A stretch of 64,000 nt of DNA from Sphingobacterium sp. SYP-B4668 (GCF_027627455.1 NZ_CP115483.1:2852001-2916000), one strand, 5' to 3'. Positions 8,539 to 18,468 are shown, numbered from the stretch's first letter. Made by a program: numbers and translations. The notes: generated by a model not told the origin, from the letters alone.

Positions 8539-10248
8539 ATGAGTTTAAATCAATTAAGTGAAACACAAATTTGTGGTTTCAGTTTAGATAAGGATACCAT
8601 AAATTTCCTGAAACATAAAAATATAGATGTTTTTAACGGTAGTCTTGGGCAAATTACTAATTTAGAATACCGCATGTATAGCAGTACTGTACAATGCCTT
8701 CCTAATTTAAAATACCCAAGCAATTTCCATGAATATGAAATTGCAATATTAGATTTGATTAACACTGAGACTGTCGATTACAATTTTTCAGACCATCAAA
8801 GAAAGGTAATTGATTCCACGTCTGATCTTCATATAGTTTGTCATCATCCTCAAAACATTTTTGATCCTCGTGCATTTTCGTTAATGATGCTAGAAGCTAA
8901 ACTTAAAAACAACTTAAGTAACGGTTTTTTAATTATATGTTTCTGTGGAGAGCCTAAAAACACCACTTATCACTTTAATGATCTGCCGAAAGCACAATAT
9001 GATTTATACAGTTTTATAGATAGTATCCCCGAGGTTAAGAAACAGACAGGGAGGAGAGTTCAAATTTCCACTTCCGATAGAGTTATGCACAGATTTCTTT
9101 CTAAATATAATGATACAATTACCTATCATGCTACATTTAGAGCTCCAAAAACATATGTTAAAGATCAATACACACTTGACCCCTCTTACGTACCACTTGT
9201 ACATACTAATAATGGAGAGTTAGTAAGCTATTACCATCTTCAAGATAATTCTGGAGTATTTTTTTTTCCTGATATAGAGAATAAAGGGGCTTTTTTAGAA
9301 GAGTTTATTACACAAATAGCCCCAACCTATCTTCCTAACTTATTTCCAGGAATTGTAAAAAAAAACTGGTTGAATGAAAGTAGATACTCTTTGCCTAATC
9401 AAGAAAAGTTACTAAAAGAAAGGGAACTACTTAAGGAAAAGTTTGAAAAAGCTCTTGATGACAAGGATGATGAGATCGTTAGTAATCAATCGAAATACAC
9501 CTTCTTACAAGACCTCATTACTGAAACTGATGATAAATTAGTTCACGCTTTAGTAGTCTTTTTAAAATGGTTAGGTTTCTCTAATGTCATGGATGCCGAT
9601 ACCATAGAAGGACGTAAACTAAAAGAAGAAGATGTATTAATTGAAAATGAGAATGGGATAATTCTAATAGAAACTAAAGGTATAGGCGGAACGTCTAAAG
9701 ATGACGAATGTTCCCAAGTCGGCAAAATAAAAGCAAGACGTCAATCACAAAGAAAAAAATTTGATGTTATGGCACACTACATTGTTAATCATCAAAGACA
9801 CCTTCCTGCTGAAAAAAGACAAAATCCACCTTTTACTCCGCACCAAATAAGCGATGCAGAATACGATTCCAGAGGTCTGATTACAACATGGCAACTCTTT
9901 AATCTATACTTTGCCATTGAAGACGGGATAATTTCCAAAGAAGAAGCGAGACTTGAATTTGAAAAAACAGGATACATTGACTTTATCCCAGATTCTTGGA
10001 TCCAACTTAATAAACCTAAAGAATACTATAAAGAAAACACAGTTGTTGTAATCGAATTACAGGAGAATACGACAATTAAAAAAGGGGATTATCTAGTCAT
10101 TTTGAAGAACGGAAAATTCGAACAGTATAAGATTATCTCTATACAATTGAATGGTAGCAATGTGGAAGAAGTTACTTCGGGAGAAATAGGTTTAAAGCTA
10201 GATGGTCCATTACCTAAAAATGTTGATCTCTATTTAAAATCAAAGTAA
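8539..10248 (+). CDS. PD-(D/E)XK nuclease-like protein
   Basis: A 569-residue protein. The C-terminal half has a restriction-endonuclease-like fold: an amphipathic helix HALVVFLKWLGF (about 336-347), then Asp365 in EEDVLIE, the E-X-K pair Glu378 and Lys380 in IILIETKG, and a trailing Gln393. This is the D-ExK-Q order of Mrr/NaeI-like nucleases and predicts a Mg2+-dependent DNase. The N-terminal 250 residues look like an alpha/beta domain ending in VFFFPDIENKGAFLEEF, a pattern I associate with sensor regions of defence nucleases. It lies between the membrane protein and the PIN gene in one probable operon. The target is unknown. Confidence 0.65.
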   Translation: MSLNQLSETQICGFSLDKDTINFLKHKNIDVFNGSLGQITNLEYRMYSSTVQCLPNLKYPSNFHEYEIAILDLINTETVDYNFSDHQRKVIDSTSDLHIVCHHPQNIFDPRAFSLMMLEAKLKNNLSNGFLIICFCGEPKNTTYHFNDLPKAQYDLYSFIDSIPEVKKQTGRRVQISTSDRVMHRFLSKYNDTITYHATFRAPKTYVKDQYTLDPSYVPLVHTNNGELVSYYHLQDNSGVFFFPDIENKGAFLEEFITQIAPTYLPNLFPGIVKKNWLNESRYSLPNQEKLLKERELLKEKFEKALDDKDDEIVSNQSKYTFLQDLITETDDKLVHALVVFLKWLGFSNVMDADTIEGRKLKEEDVLIENENGIILIETKGIGGTSKDDECSQVGKIKARRQSQRKKFDVMAHYIVNHQRHLPAEKRQNPPFTPHQISDAEYDSRGLITTWQLFNLYFAIEDGIISKEEARLEFEKTGYIDFIPDSWIQLNKPKEYYKENTVVVIELQENTTIKKGDYLVILKNGKFEQYKIISIQLNGSNVEEVTSGEIGLKLDGPLPKNVDLYLKSK

Positions 10249-10268
10249 TACGAAAAGAACATTTTGCC

Positions 10269-11423
10269 ATGAAAGTGATTTCACAAGTTTCAGACGTAGA
10301 TCAGTACTATAATAATTTAGCTGATATAATTATTGAGCGCAACACTGGTCATGAATTAGTCTTCATTGACACAAATATTCTCATTTGGACACTTCGCCTG
10401 GATCAAGATTCATTTCTTGAATTAACTAAATGGTTCAACTCATTAATCTCGTGTAATTCCTTAGTAATTCCCATCTGGGTGATTCAAGAATATAATAGCC
10501 TAATAAGTACAAACTCAGAATTAGTTTTTTCTCCCTATAAAAAGCGTTTGAAAGAATTAGAAAACAACCTTAAATTCTTAACTGATACAGCGAGATTGGT
10601 GATTGATAATCAAACTTCAAAGAAAAATGGTTACGTAAACAAAAAAGATTTCATTGACCAAATGATAACTGAGGTCAACTCATTAGGTTCAAAAATAAAA
10701 ATCCTTACAGAAAAAAGTAACTTCAAGCTTGAGGATAGACAAAAGTATGTAGAAAGACTCATTAACAAAGGTAAAAGTGACACAAAATTAGACGAATTAA
10801 TGGCTAATATATCCGATTTCGAATTTCGATTTAGAAATCTTATCCCTCCAGGATTTGAGGATAGTAATAAAACTTCCAACAAGTATGGCGATGTTCTAAT
10901 ATGGAGGGACATCTTATTAACTTCAAAAAGGCGAAGTCCAACTAAAGCACTGTTCCTCTCTTTAGATCTAAAAAAGGATTGGGTATTTAATCCGAATAAA
11001 ATAATAATAGATGATAAAGAACAGCATAACAATGGTAGTAAGAAATTTTTCGAACTTCACCCCTGGTTGAGTAAAGAATACTTCGATTACACTTCGGGGC
11101 AAATCTACATATCTGACATCAAAACACTTACTGAAATACTTTACTCTACAAAATTTAATTTCTCAAACTTCTCGAACTATAAAAATCTCGCAAAGAGTAT
11201 CGATCTACGGCTAAACAAAGATGAAACAGAAAAAACAATAGAATGGTTGGTCGTTAATGGGCATCAACTTCATTTTCTAGAGTCAACAATTTGTAAATGG
11301 GAAATAGATCCTGGGGAAGTAGACCTTAATGAGCTTAAAAAATGGTGTATTAGTAATATCAAATCATCAATAGACTGGGATTATGTTAATTGGAATGAAG
11401 TTTTTATACAACTGTTTATCTAA
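10269..11423 (+). CDS. PIN_8-type (PIN-like) ribonuclease domain protein
   Basis: A 384-residue protein with the acidic residues of a PIN nuclease in order. Asp34 lies in VFIDTNILIW, Glu74 in IWVIQEYNSL, Asp208 in YGDVLIWRDIL, and Asp233 with Asp237 in LFLSLDLKKDW. The DTN start, the GDxxIW segment and the SxDxKxDW end are hallmarks of PIN_8 (PIN like) domains, predicted metal-dependent RNases that usually sit in phage-defence loci. Between Glu74 and Asp208 lies a charged helical insert. It follows the nuclease-like gene by 20 bp and precedes rdrA by 137 bp, so it is the last member of the upstream set. RNA cleavage is inferred from the family. Confidence 0.75.
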   Translation: MKVISQVSDVDQYYNNLADIIIERNTGHELVFIDTNILIWTLRLDQDSFLELTKWFNSLISCNSLVIPIWVIQEYNSLISTNSELVFSPYKKRLKELENNLKFLTDTARLVIDNQTSKKNGYVNKKDFIDQMITEVNSLGSKIKILTEKSNFKLEDRQKYVERLINKGKSDTKLDELMANISDFEFRFRNLIPPGFEDSNKTSNKYGDVLIWRDILLTSKRRSPTKALFLSLDLKKDWVFNPNKIIIDDKEQHNNGSKKFFELHPWLSKEYFDYTSGQIYISDIKTLTEILYSTKFNFSNFSNYKNLAKSIDLRLNKDETEKTIEWLVVNGHQLHFLESTICKWEIDPGEVDLNELKKWCISNIKSSIDWDYVNWNEVFIQLFI

Positions 11424-11560
11424 AAATGGAATACTATCAATAAACTACAAATTACAGCTTTTATTGAGCATTTATAAAATTGAAAGAATCCTCTTATTAA
11501 TATCGACTATAAATAAATCAGACCATAGGTTTAATTTATTGAAAACTACAGTATCAACTA

Positions 11561-14218
11561 ATGAACGAAAATAATACTATTAGACTACGTATTAATTATA
11601 GCACCGATGCAAGTGCATTTACTGAAGGTGAATTGATCCATAAGATTGAATTTGATAGAGTTCGTAAATGGATTGAAAACGACATAGAATCAGCCAAGAA
11701 TCCTCCTGTGAGCACAGGACGCATAGATCGTAATAGACGGCACGATACAATTACTATATTAGGAACTAGAGGCAGTGGAAAAACCAGTTTTATATTAAGT
11801 ATACTTACCTGGTTTGATAAAAACAATACAGATGTCGAAGTTCTGGAAATTATCGATCCAACTCTGATTGAAGAAAAAGGGCATATATTTTTAGACGTTC
11901 TTTCAGTAATAAAAAATAGAGTTGAAAACGTTATCGACCAGAGAGAGATTGGACATTCAACTAAAATTCAATCGGTTTACGAAGAATGGCGGGACTCAAT
12001 GGAAAAACTCGCTCATGGTCTACCCCATGTTGATGGAATAGGTGGTACCCTAACTGATACTACATGGCAAGATCCTGAATACATTATGCAACGAGGATTA
12101 CGCTCAGTGACTGCTGCACGCGATTTAGAGAAAAACTTCACTGAGTTTATTAGATTAGCACTTACTATATTAGACAAAAAAGCATTTATAATTGCGTTTG
12201 ATGATATTGATATTGATTTCAAGAAAGGGTGGCCTGTCCTAGAATTACTACGTAAGTATTTTGTTTCAAAACAAATAATTACCATTCTTAGTGGCGATAT
12301 GCGGCTTTATTCTCTTGCTGTAAGGAAAAGTCAATGGAATAATTTTGGAGAGGTTCTCGTTAGAGAGGAAGGAAGAAATACTGCACGTTTAGATCACCTA
12401 CGAGAATTGATAACAGAAACAGAAAGTCAATATCTCCAAAAAGTAATGAAACCTATTCGTAGAACACATTTGACAAACCTTCACGAGAAAATTCGCGTTC
12501 GTCCGGAGATAAATATTGAGATTGTTGATGAATATGGCAGAGGATCAGAAATAAAGAGTCTATACGATGAGATTCTTAAAGGGTACGGCATCTATAATAG
12601 CTATCAAGCAGAAATGTTTAAGGTCTTTCTTCTTACATCACCTTTAAGGTTACAAATTCGTTTTTTTGAATCCAACTTAGATAGGAAAAATAAAGAAATT
12701 CTGAATATCTTAGATCCATTTATTAGTGATCTCTACGAAATGCGCATTGATATTGAACGTATCACTGGTTCTTCTCAACAGCTAAATATCACTCTATTGG
12801 AATTACTTTTACGTGAGAAAATTCTTTCCGAAACAAATCAATTGCAACCTACAACCTCAAAACTCGCGCTAAATAGCACATTAACAGCACTATCTTTCCT
12901 ATTTAGTAAAACAACAGAACATGACCCTGCCTTAATATTTGATTATTTTGTCCGGATTGGTTACCTAAGAAATCTCCTAAGTAGCATTGGCTATCAACGA
13001 GAAGAAGGTATAGGTGAAGATATTGGTACCGTCCCATCAATTGAAGGGTTGTGCAAACATTCTGGTATTCTTCAAGATCGAGTCATTAAGGATAATATTG
13101 GTATGGTTACATCATACATGACAGCTGTACGCGCACTACAAGGAAACAAAGATCGACCATGGGCTGGTATGATTCCACTTCGGGGATTAGCAGGGCTATC
13201 AAGAAAAGGTTTATCTCAACGGGAAAATCGGATTGATTATGTAGCAGAACATACTAATCCACTCAAAAAAGCATTGATTTATTTACCTCTTACTATCAGT
13301 CAACATTCATTGCAACAAGGAGGGACTGTGATATATTCCTTTCATGTACTGCTAGCCACTATTGCTGAGTTTATACGTAAAGTACAGCACAATGACATTT
13401 TTAGAGGTATCTCTGAATTATCTCAACTAAGAAGTTATCCAATGCCAGATTTCCGCCAGTCCGATGGTCAATCCAACGAAGGAGACGAATCAATTATTGA
13501 AATAGGCGAAGAAGCATCTAATACTTCAGAATATGGCATCTTAGAAGAACACCTTCACAACTGGATTGAAGTTTTCCCTCAAATCCCCATCCCCCCGCAT
13601 CTTTTAGGTAAAATCTCAACCCGCTTCTTCTTTGCTGCGGATGTAATACAGAATGGACAAAGAAATGAAAAACTAGGTCCAGTAATGCACGCTCTTACTG
13701 CAGCTTTTTTAAATGCCGTTCTAATAGAGGATGTACGAGAACACATACCAAGACCCGATATAAATCTGAATAACACAAGGATGTCTGATGATATTCTAAT
13801 TCAGAATTTACGTAAACTAGATCATATAAGTATGGAACATCTAAGGTTTTCTAAATGGATTTTTAGTTGCCCTATTTTGCTCTCTTACCTTAACCCAGAC
13901 TCACAACTGATAAACTTAATAAACGAATATAATAACAACTACTATTCATTTAAATACTCTCATTTTTCTGTATACAATGAACTTTCAACTATATCACCCA
14001 AGTATCATTTAAAAAAACCTAGAAATTATGATACGATTATTAGTCAACTACAATCTTTAGAATCTCCTTTTACTAACTTCGAGTTAGAATTTAGTGAGGA
14101 CGAATCGTACTTAAGGCATGTCTTAAGAGAGTTTCAATACAAATACCCTACTGAAAAAATGACCTACGAAAAGATGTCTAAAGTTTTAGAATACTACTTT
14201 TCTCAAGATATAGACTAG
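11561..14218 (+). CDS. rdrA: RADAR ATPase RdrA
   Basis: An 885-residue P-loop ATPase. Walker A is GTRGSGKTS (about 68-76) and Walker B is FDDID (about 213-217); the long helical C-terminal part has no other known domain. Size, motif positions and the adjacent adenosine deaminase match RdrA, which forms ring oligomers and works with RdrB in RADAR phage defence. Its stop (TAG) shares one base with the GTG start of rdrB, so the two are co-translated. The 137-bp leader upstream probably carries its own promoter, leaving it uncertain whether the upstream nuclease genes belong to the same unit. Base composition is AT-rich like the rest of the island. Confidence 0.85.
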   Translation: MNENNTIRLRINYSTDASAFTEGELIHKIEFDRVRKWIENDIESAKNPPVSTGRIDRNRRHDTITILGTRGSGKTSFILSILTWFDKNNTDVEVLEIIDPTLIEEKGHIFLDVLSVIKNRVENVIDQREIGHSTKIQSVYEEWRDSMEKLAHGLPHVDGIGGTLTDTTWQDPEYIMQRGLRSVTAARDLEKNFTEFIRLALTILDKKAFIIAFDDIDIDFKKGWPVLELLRKYFVSKQIITILSGDMRLYSLAVRKSQWNNFGEVLVREEGRNTARLDHLRELITETESQYLQKVMKPIRRTHLTNLHEKIRVRPEINIEIVDEYGRGSEIKSLYDEILKGYGIYNSYQAEMFKVFLLTSPLRLQIRFFESNLDRKNKEILNILDPFISDLYEMRIDIERITGSSQQLNITLLELLLREKILSETNQLQPTTSKLALNSTLTALSFLFSKTTEHDPALIFDYFVRIGYLRNLLSSIGYQREEGIGEDIGTVPSIEGLCKHSGILQDRVIKDNIGMVTSYMTAVRALQGNKDRPWAGMIPLRGLAGLSRKGLSQRENRIDYVAEHTNPLKKALIYLPLTISQHSLQQGGTVIYSFHVLLATIAEFIRKVQHNDIFRGISELSQLRSYPMPDFRQSDGQSNEGDESIIEIGEEASNTSEYGILEEHLHNWIEVFPQIPIPPHLLGKISTRFFFAADVIQNGQRNEKLGPVMHALTAAFLNAVLIEDVREHIPRPDINLNNTRMSDDILIQNLRKLDHISMEHLRFSKWIFSCPILLSYLNPDSQLINLINEYNNNYYSFKYSHFSVYNELSTISPKYHLKKPRNYDTIISQLQSLESPFTNFELEFSEDESYLRHVLREFQYKYPTEKMTYEKMSKVLEYYFSQDID

Positions 14219-16587
14219 TGAACAAACAAACTATAATTAGACATGTACTTGGCGATAATGAATCACTATCACAGTACGCTACCGGAGATGTAGTAACACT
14301 AGTAGATATCAAGCGCAGACTGTTCGCATTAGAACGAGGTGAAAATACGCACATTCCTGATCATCACTATAGGTTATTAGTAGAGAAATCTTTTAAAGAT
14401 TTAAAAAATCTTGCTGACGTTTTAACAATTGGTCTTTCTGAACTTTCTGAAAACATACTTGATAGCGACAATGGAAGATTATTCGTTATACCAAATGCTC
14501 AACATCATTGGCAAGATCTGATTACAGAAATTACGCCATTGTTACTGCAATCTACATTTATTTGGAAACAAAATAGAGTTAAGTGGAACAATCCGGTTGA
14601 TGTTCAATCCTTTTACGATCAGTGTATACTATTAAATTTTAGGCATACGGCATTGCCTTCTCCTGATATAGGCCCTTTGCAAGATTTTTGTGTAAAAAAC
14701 AAAGGATTTCACGATTTGCATATGCACTTAAATGGAGCTACTGAAGTAGATGTTATTTGGCAAGATTATCTACAATTTCCAGACAAAATTTATAATGAAC
14801 TTACCGAAGGCTGGAAGAGCGAAAAAGTAAGGGAACTACTTGAACAAGAAACATCACTTTTTATACCATTGAAATTTCGAAACTTACTGACTGGAGCACG
14901 TCGAATAAGACACCTACTTTATAAAATTATAGTAATAAAAAATCCAGATTCGGTACACGGTTCTCTAAAAAACGTCCTAAGAAATTTAACTGACAATTCT
15001 TCCTCAATTCCAGGTGATAATTCCAATAACCCTTTCTTAAATTTAATTATACAGGAAAAGAATGAAATAAGTCCTATAGCTGTTGAAGCTTTAATGTATG
15101 TCCGAGTTATGGATTACATATCAGATAATCCGAATAATGGAGTTTCGGAATTATTTCATTTCTATTTGCTTATTCTCGGGTTATGTAACCGCCTACTCGT
15201 TCAACAACGACATCAAAATGGGTTTGAACAATTTCAAAAAATAACCTTAAGTGGCTTAAGAGAATATACTGAACGTAAGTACGAAGATAGATTTCACCAG
15301 ATAAGGGGAAATAAGTTAGGACACCTCTCTCTATTAGAGGGGCGATTTTCTCCCAAAGATACTGAAGAGAAGCTTTCCACAATGTTAAATTCAGTTGTGA
15401 ATGCTTGGGATATCATGGTTTCTTCGGATAGAAAAAAAGGCATTAAAAGCCCTGATTTCAAACTAGTTGCTCACTTCATAAAAAAATCAGAGGGGAAAAA
15501 CCCAGATAATAACATCCGCCATAAAAAACTCCGCATTGATTTAATGAATCGTGCTATAGTATTATCCCTTTTAACCAGAAAATATAAAAAATACAAAAAA
15601 TTAGTAACTGGCATAGATGCTGCTTCTAGTGAATTTGACGCACCACCAGAGGTGTTTGCGCCTTCATTTAGACTTTTAAGGCGTTCATTTAATCATTTTA
15701 CTTATCATGCAGGTGAGGACTTCCACCACATAACCAGTGGAATTAGAGCCATTTACGAGGCTATAATATTTACTGACATGCATTCTGGTGACCGAATAGG
15801 TCACGCAGTTGCCATAGGTCTATCACCTAGTCAATGGATTAAATCGATGGGTAAACAACTCCTGATAACGAAAGGGGAATGGTTAGATAATTTAATTTTT
15901 GTGTATCACTTAATTAAAAAAGACACAGAAATAACTTCGAGACCATTTCACAAGAAAATAGTTCCTGCTATACTAAAACTTGCACAAGAAATTTATCAAG
16001 AAAATTATTCTTTAGATAATCTCGAACAATCTTGGTTATATAGAAAGTATGAACCAATGTTGGTGTTTGCAAAAGATCGAGAACAAGCGCAGTATAGGAC
16101 TGTATTTGACGAAGAGCAGTGGCAGGAAATTAAGCATTTAAAAATTCCAGATAAAACGAAAGAGATTCTTAGAAAATATCATAGTTCTAAAAACAGACCC
16201 TATTATGAGGAAATTATAACTATCAATAGCAACGAAATTTTCACAAATGCTGATTTACTTATATTTCAGCGTAAAGTTCTAAAATTCATGCAGGCTAGAA
16301 ATATAGCTATTGAAGCCCTTCCTACATCAAACATTCGTATTGGTCACTATCAAAACTTTAAAGCTTACCACCTATGGAACTGGTTGAAATGGCATGCGAT
16401 CGATAAAGAACATATACCTCCAATTGTCATAGGCACAGATGACACAGGTATTTTTGCTACAAATATTTTCAACGAGTATGCTAATATTTTTCACCATTTA
16501 ACCGGCGCAGGTAAAAAGTCTGTATCTTCAGCACTGGATACAATAAAAATGCTTGAAGACAACAGTAAAAAGTTCTTCTTTAAATAG
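14218..16587 (+). CDS. rdrB: RADAR adenosine deaminase RdrB
   Basis: A 789-residue deaminase of the adenosine/AMP deaminase fold. The zinc and catalytic residues are present: HMH within FHDLHMHLNGA (His168, His170), HAGE (497-500), DRIGHA (His529), and TDD followed by TGIF (Asp741, Asp742), with PTSN at 702-705. Large insertions separate the motifs, as in RdrB. In RADAR this enzyme converts adenine nucleosides in RNA or nucleotides to inosine after phage infection and assembles with RdrA; all residues expected for activity are intact. The start is GTG, overlapping the rdrA stop by one base; no later ATG fits the family length better. Confidence 0.88.
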   Translation: MNKQTIIRHVLGDNESLSQYATGDVVTLVDIKRRLFALERGENTHIPDHHYRLLVEKSFKDLKNLADVLTIGLSELSENILDSDNGRLFVIPNAQHHWQDLITEITPLLLQSTFIWKQNRVKWNNPVDVQSFYDQCILLNFRHTALPSPDIGPLQDFCVKNKGFHDLHMHLNGATEVDVIWQDYLQFPDKIYNELTEGWKSEKVRELLEQETSLFIPLKFRNLLTGARRIRHLLYKIIVIKNPDSVHGSLKNVLRNLTDNSSSIPGDNSNNPFLNLIIQEKNEISPIAVEALMYVRVMDYISDNPNNGVSELFHFYLLILGLCNRLLVQQRHQNGFEQFQKITLSGLREYTERKYEDRFHQIRGNKLGHLSLLEGRFSPKDTEEKLSTMLNSVVNAWDIMVSSDRKKGIKSPDFKLVAHFIKKSEGKNPDNNIRHKKLRIDLMNRAIVLSLLTRKYKKYKKLVTGIDAASSEFDAPPEVFAPSFRLLRRSFNHFTYHAGEDFHHITSGIRAIYEAIIFTDMHSGDRIGHAVAIGLSPSQWIKSMGKQLLITKGEWLDNLIFVYHLIKKDTEITSRPFHKKIVPAILKLAQEIYQENYSLDNLEQSWLYRKYEPMLVFAKDREQAQYRTVFDEEQWQEIKHLKIPDKTKEILRKYHSSKNRPYYEEIITINSNEIFTNADLLIFQRKVLKFMQARNIAIEALPTSNIRIGHYQNFKAYHLWNWLKWHAIDKEHIPPIVIGTDDTGIFATNIFNEYANIFHHLTGAGKKSVSSALDTIKMLEDNSKKFFFK

Positions 16588-16686
16588 GAATTATATTTTC
16601 TTATCTAAATTACCCTACTATTGAGGGGCTAAAGGTTATTTACTACAAATGTTTTTAATCTATATCCCCTTATTTCTACAGTCAAA

Positions 16687-17454
16687 TTAGTAAGTCCAAA
16701 GACAACTAATTATTCCTGTTGGAGATACTCTATAACATTGTTCCCAAAGTTTCCATTGCTTCTTGTATTTAATTTCAGAGTCTTCGCTAAACCATTCTAT
16801 TGCATCAATTAACTGTGGTTCATCCTCGTTTACTTTATTGTAAAACAAGTCCCCAGCGACGGTATAAATAGGCAATTTTGAATCCTTAGGAATCCATGTG
16901 AACGGAAAATCTTTGGACGCTTTCTTCCACTTTACGAGGCCATTTTCTATAAAGATAATCATAACCGGATATTTACCGTAGTCAATATACCGTAGGAATG
17001 TAGCTAAAATAGAAGTATGAAAGTAAGAACTCAAATCCTCAATTAAAGATAGAGATAGCTTCTTGTTTTCAATCTTCTGAGTAAATAGACTTTGAGGCAT
17101 TAAAAATTCTGTCGCAAAGTAGTTTGCTTCGTTTTCGTGATTTCCTTTTTTAAACCATTCACTCAAAGTTTTATCTGTATCTGAAAATAAGGTAAGGACA
17201 TCCTTATGCATTAGAAAGTGGCCTATCTCGTGCGCAAGTACAAAGTTGCGTTTCCCTTCTGAAGCTATAGAACTATCGATAGTGATAATTCCTGAATCAC
17301 CTTTTATTAAGATTCGCCCCTCTGAACCATTCAGTTTTTTCTCCTTAATTGTTATATTTAGGGAATTTGCAATTTCATCTAAAGTAAAATCATCTGGAGA
17401 TAACCAACCTAAACTATTATGCAATCCCATAGCAGTATCTTTAGGTATCTTCAT
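16687..17454 (-). CDS. ImmA/IrrE-type (M78) metallopeptidase
   Basis: A 255-residue zinc peptidase. HEIGH at 75-79 within LAHEIGHFLMH is the zinc site, and the downstream NEANYFATEFLMP supplies the third ligand region; both are typical of ImmA/IrrE. Such peptidases cleave a partner regulator, often after DNA damage, and relieve repression. It is the last gene of a minus-strand trio; its start overlaps the end of the preceding gene by 14 bp. In CBASS loci a related peptidase (CapP) works with a helix-turn-helix repressor (CapH). Here the partner candidates are the small helical protein and the sigma-like protein. The C-terminal 100 residues are a domain I do not recognise. Confidence 0.8.
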   Translation of the reverse strand: MKIPKDTAMGLHNSLGWLSPDDFTLDEIANSLNITIKEKKLNGSEGRILIKGDSGIITIDSSIASEGKRNFVLAHEIGHFLMHKDVLTLFSDTDKTLSEWFKKGNHENEANYFATEFLMPQSLFTQKIENKKLSLSLIEDLSSYFHTSILATFLRYIDYGKYPVMIIFIENGLVKWKKASKDFPFTWIPKDSKLPIYTVAGDLFYNKVNEDEPQLIDAIEWFSEDSEIKYKKQWKLWEQCYRVSPTGIISCLWTY

Positions 17455-17848
17455 CAGAATCTAGTTTTTCTTTTAGTATTTCGATATAGTACAACAAGTC
17501 GCTATCTTCCAATATGTCCTTCTCATCTTCTTGCGTTAAGTTTTCGAACTTTCTAAACAGAGGAATTAACGTTGTTTGATCTTCCAAACTCAGAGACTTC
17601 TTAATCTCATCTATTCCTTTCCCCTTTAAGCTCTTGAAATACTCTATAGCTTTTTGGAATCGACTTTCATTCTCTAATGCTCTCAATCTAGCTTTCATTT
17701 GTTTAATCTGAATCAAATACTTATCAAGTGTTGGGTCATGACTTTCTTGTAATTCATTCAATACTTCCTGATCCGACCTATGATAGTTGATCTCCATCAT
17801 AAGGCCATATAAATCACTTAATATCTGTTTTGCATTTTTTGAGTTCAT
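17441..17848 (-). CDS. Small helical protein between sigma-like and ImmA-like genes
   Basis: About 135 residues, highly charged and predicted all-helical, with a coiled-coil-like centre (QIKQMKARLRALENESRFQKA). No family was recognised. It starts one base after the stop of the sigma-like gene (an upstream in-frame ATG at 17866 would overlap it) and overlaps the peptidase gene by 14 bp. From its position it could be an anti-sigma factor or substrate of the peptidase; this is inference. Confidence 0.6.
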   Translation of the reverse strand: MNSKNAKQILSDLYGLMMEINYHRSDQEVLNELQESHDPTLDKYLIQIKQMKARLRALENESRFQKAIEYFKSLKGKGIDEIKKSLSLEDQTTLIPLFRKFENLTQEDEKDILEDSDLLYYIEILKEKLDSDEDT

Positions 17849-17849
17849 A

Positions 17850-18440
17850 TTATTCTTTCTTTGCACTATGTTCCTTCACCTTACGAAGCAACTTTTCTCT
17901 TAACTTGTCAAACTGTCGAACTTCCAATTCTAACAATTCTGCAATTTCACTTCTCTTTTTTCCTTCCTTCAGTGCTTCAACTAGTAATTCTAATTGAATG
18001 TCACCAATTACAGCTTCCTCAATACTTTTTATTTTCTTTGAAAAGGCTTCGGTTTCTTCGTCATCTGGCGGTTCGGCTAAATCATAAAAATGTTGTTCTA
18101 CATCTAGATAAGACACCTGTAAGGCCTCACTTTTCTTAGTTTTAGTCTTTTGGATACTTTTACTTATTGTACTATCGGCTATTCGAATCATTTGTTGTCC
18201 AAGACTATACTCCTCTTTCCATTCCCATTCACCGTTCAATATCTTTTCAAAAGCTATACCTAAATAATGATCCACAGCATCCATTCCCAAATTAGATGAA
18301 CTATGCGCTCCCGACAACGTCTTCTGCTTCATTCTCCACTTCAAATGCTCTTTACATTTTGCTAAAGCAATTTTCCACTCCCAGTCACTTAGTTGATCTG
18401 TTTTCTCCCGATTCTGATGATAATACTTGCCTAATTTCAT
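17850..18440 (-). CDS. Sigma-70-like regulator with C-terminal helix-turn-helix
   Basis: A 196-residue protein. The N-terminal helical part (DAVDHYLGIAFEKILNGEWEW) resembles sigma region 2. The C-terminal 45 residues (LLVEALKEGKKRSEIAELL, then LEVRQFDKLREKL) resemble region 4 helix-turn-helix. The frame is open for 48 more codons upstream, but that stretch is promoter-like and contains the 17-bp inverted repeat, so ATG at 18440 was chosen. It is first in the trio with a small helical protein and an ImmA-like peptidase and is transcribed away from the CBASS-like operon. Likely role: regulator of one or both divergent operons. The sigma assignment is moderate. Confidence 0.6.
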   Translation of the reverse strand: MKLGKYYHQNREKTDQLSDWEWKIALAKCKEHLKWRMKQKTLSGAHSSSNLGMDAVDHYLGIAFEKILNGEWEWKEEYSLGQQMIRIADSTISKSIQKTKTKKSEALQVSYLDVEQHFYDLAEPPDDEETEAFSKKIKSIEEAVIGDIQLELLVEALKEGKKRSEIAELLELEVRQFDKLREKLLRKVKEHSAKKE

Positions 18441-18468
18441 AATTAATAATAACCCGAAAAATATTTTT

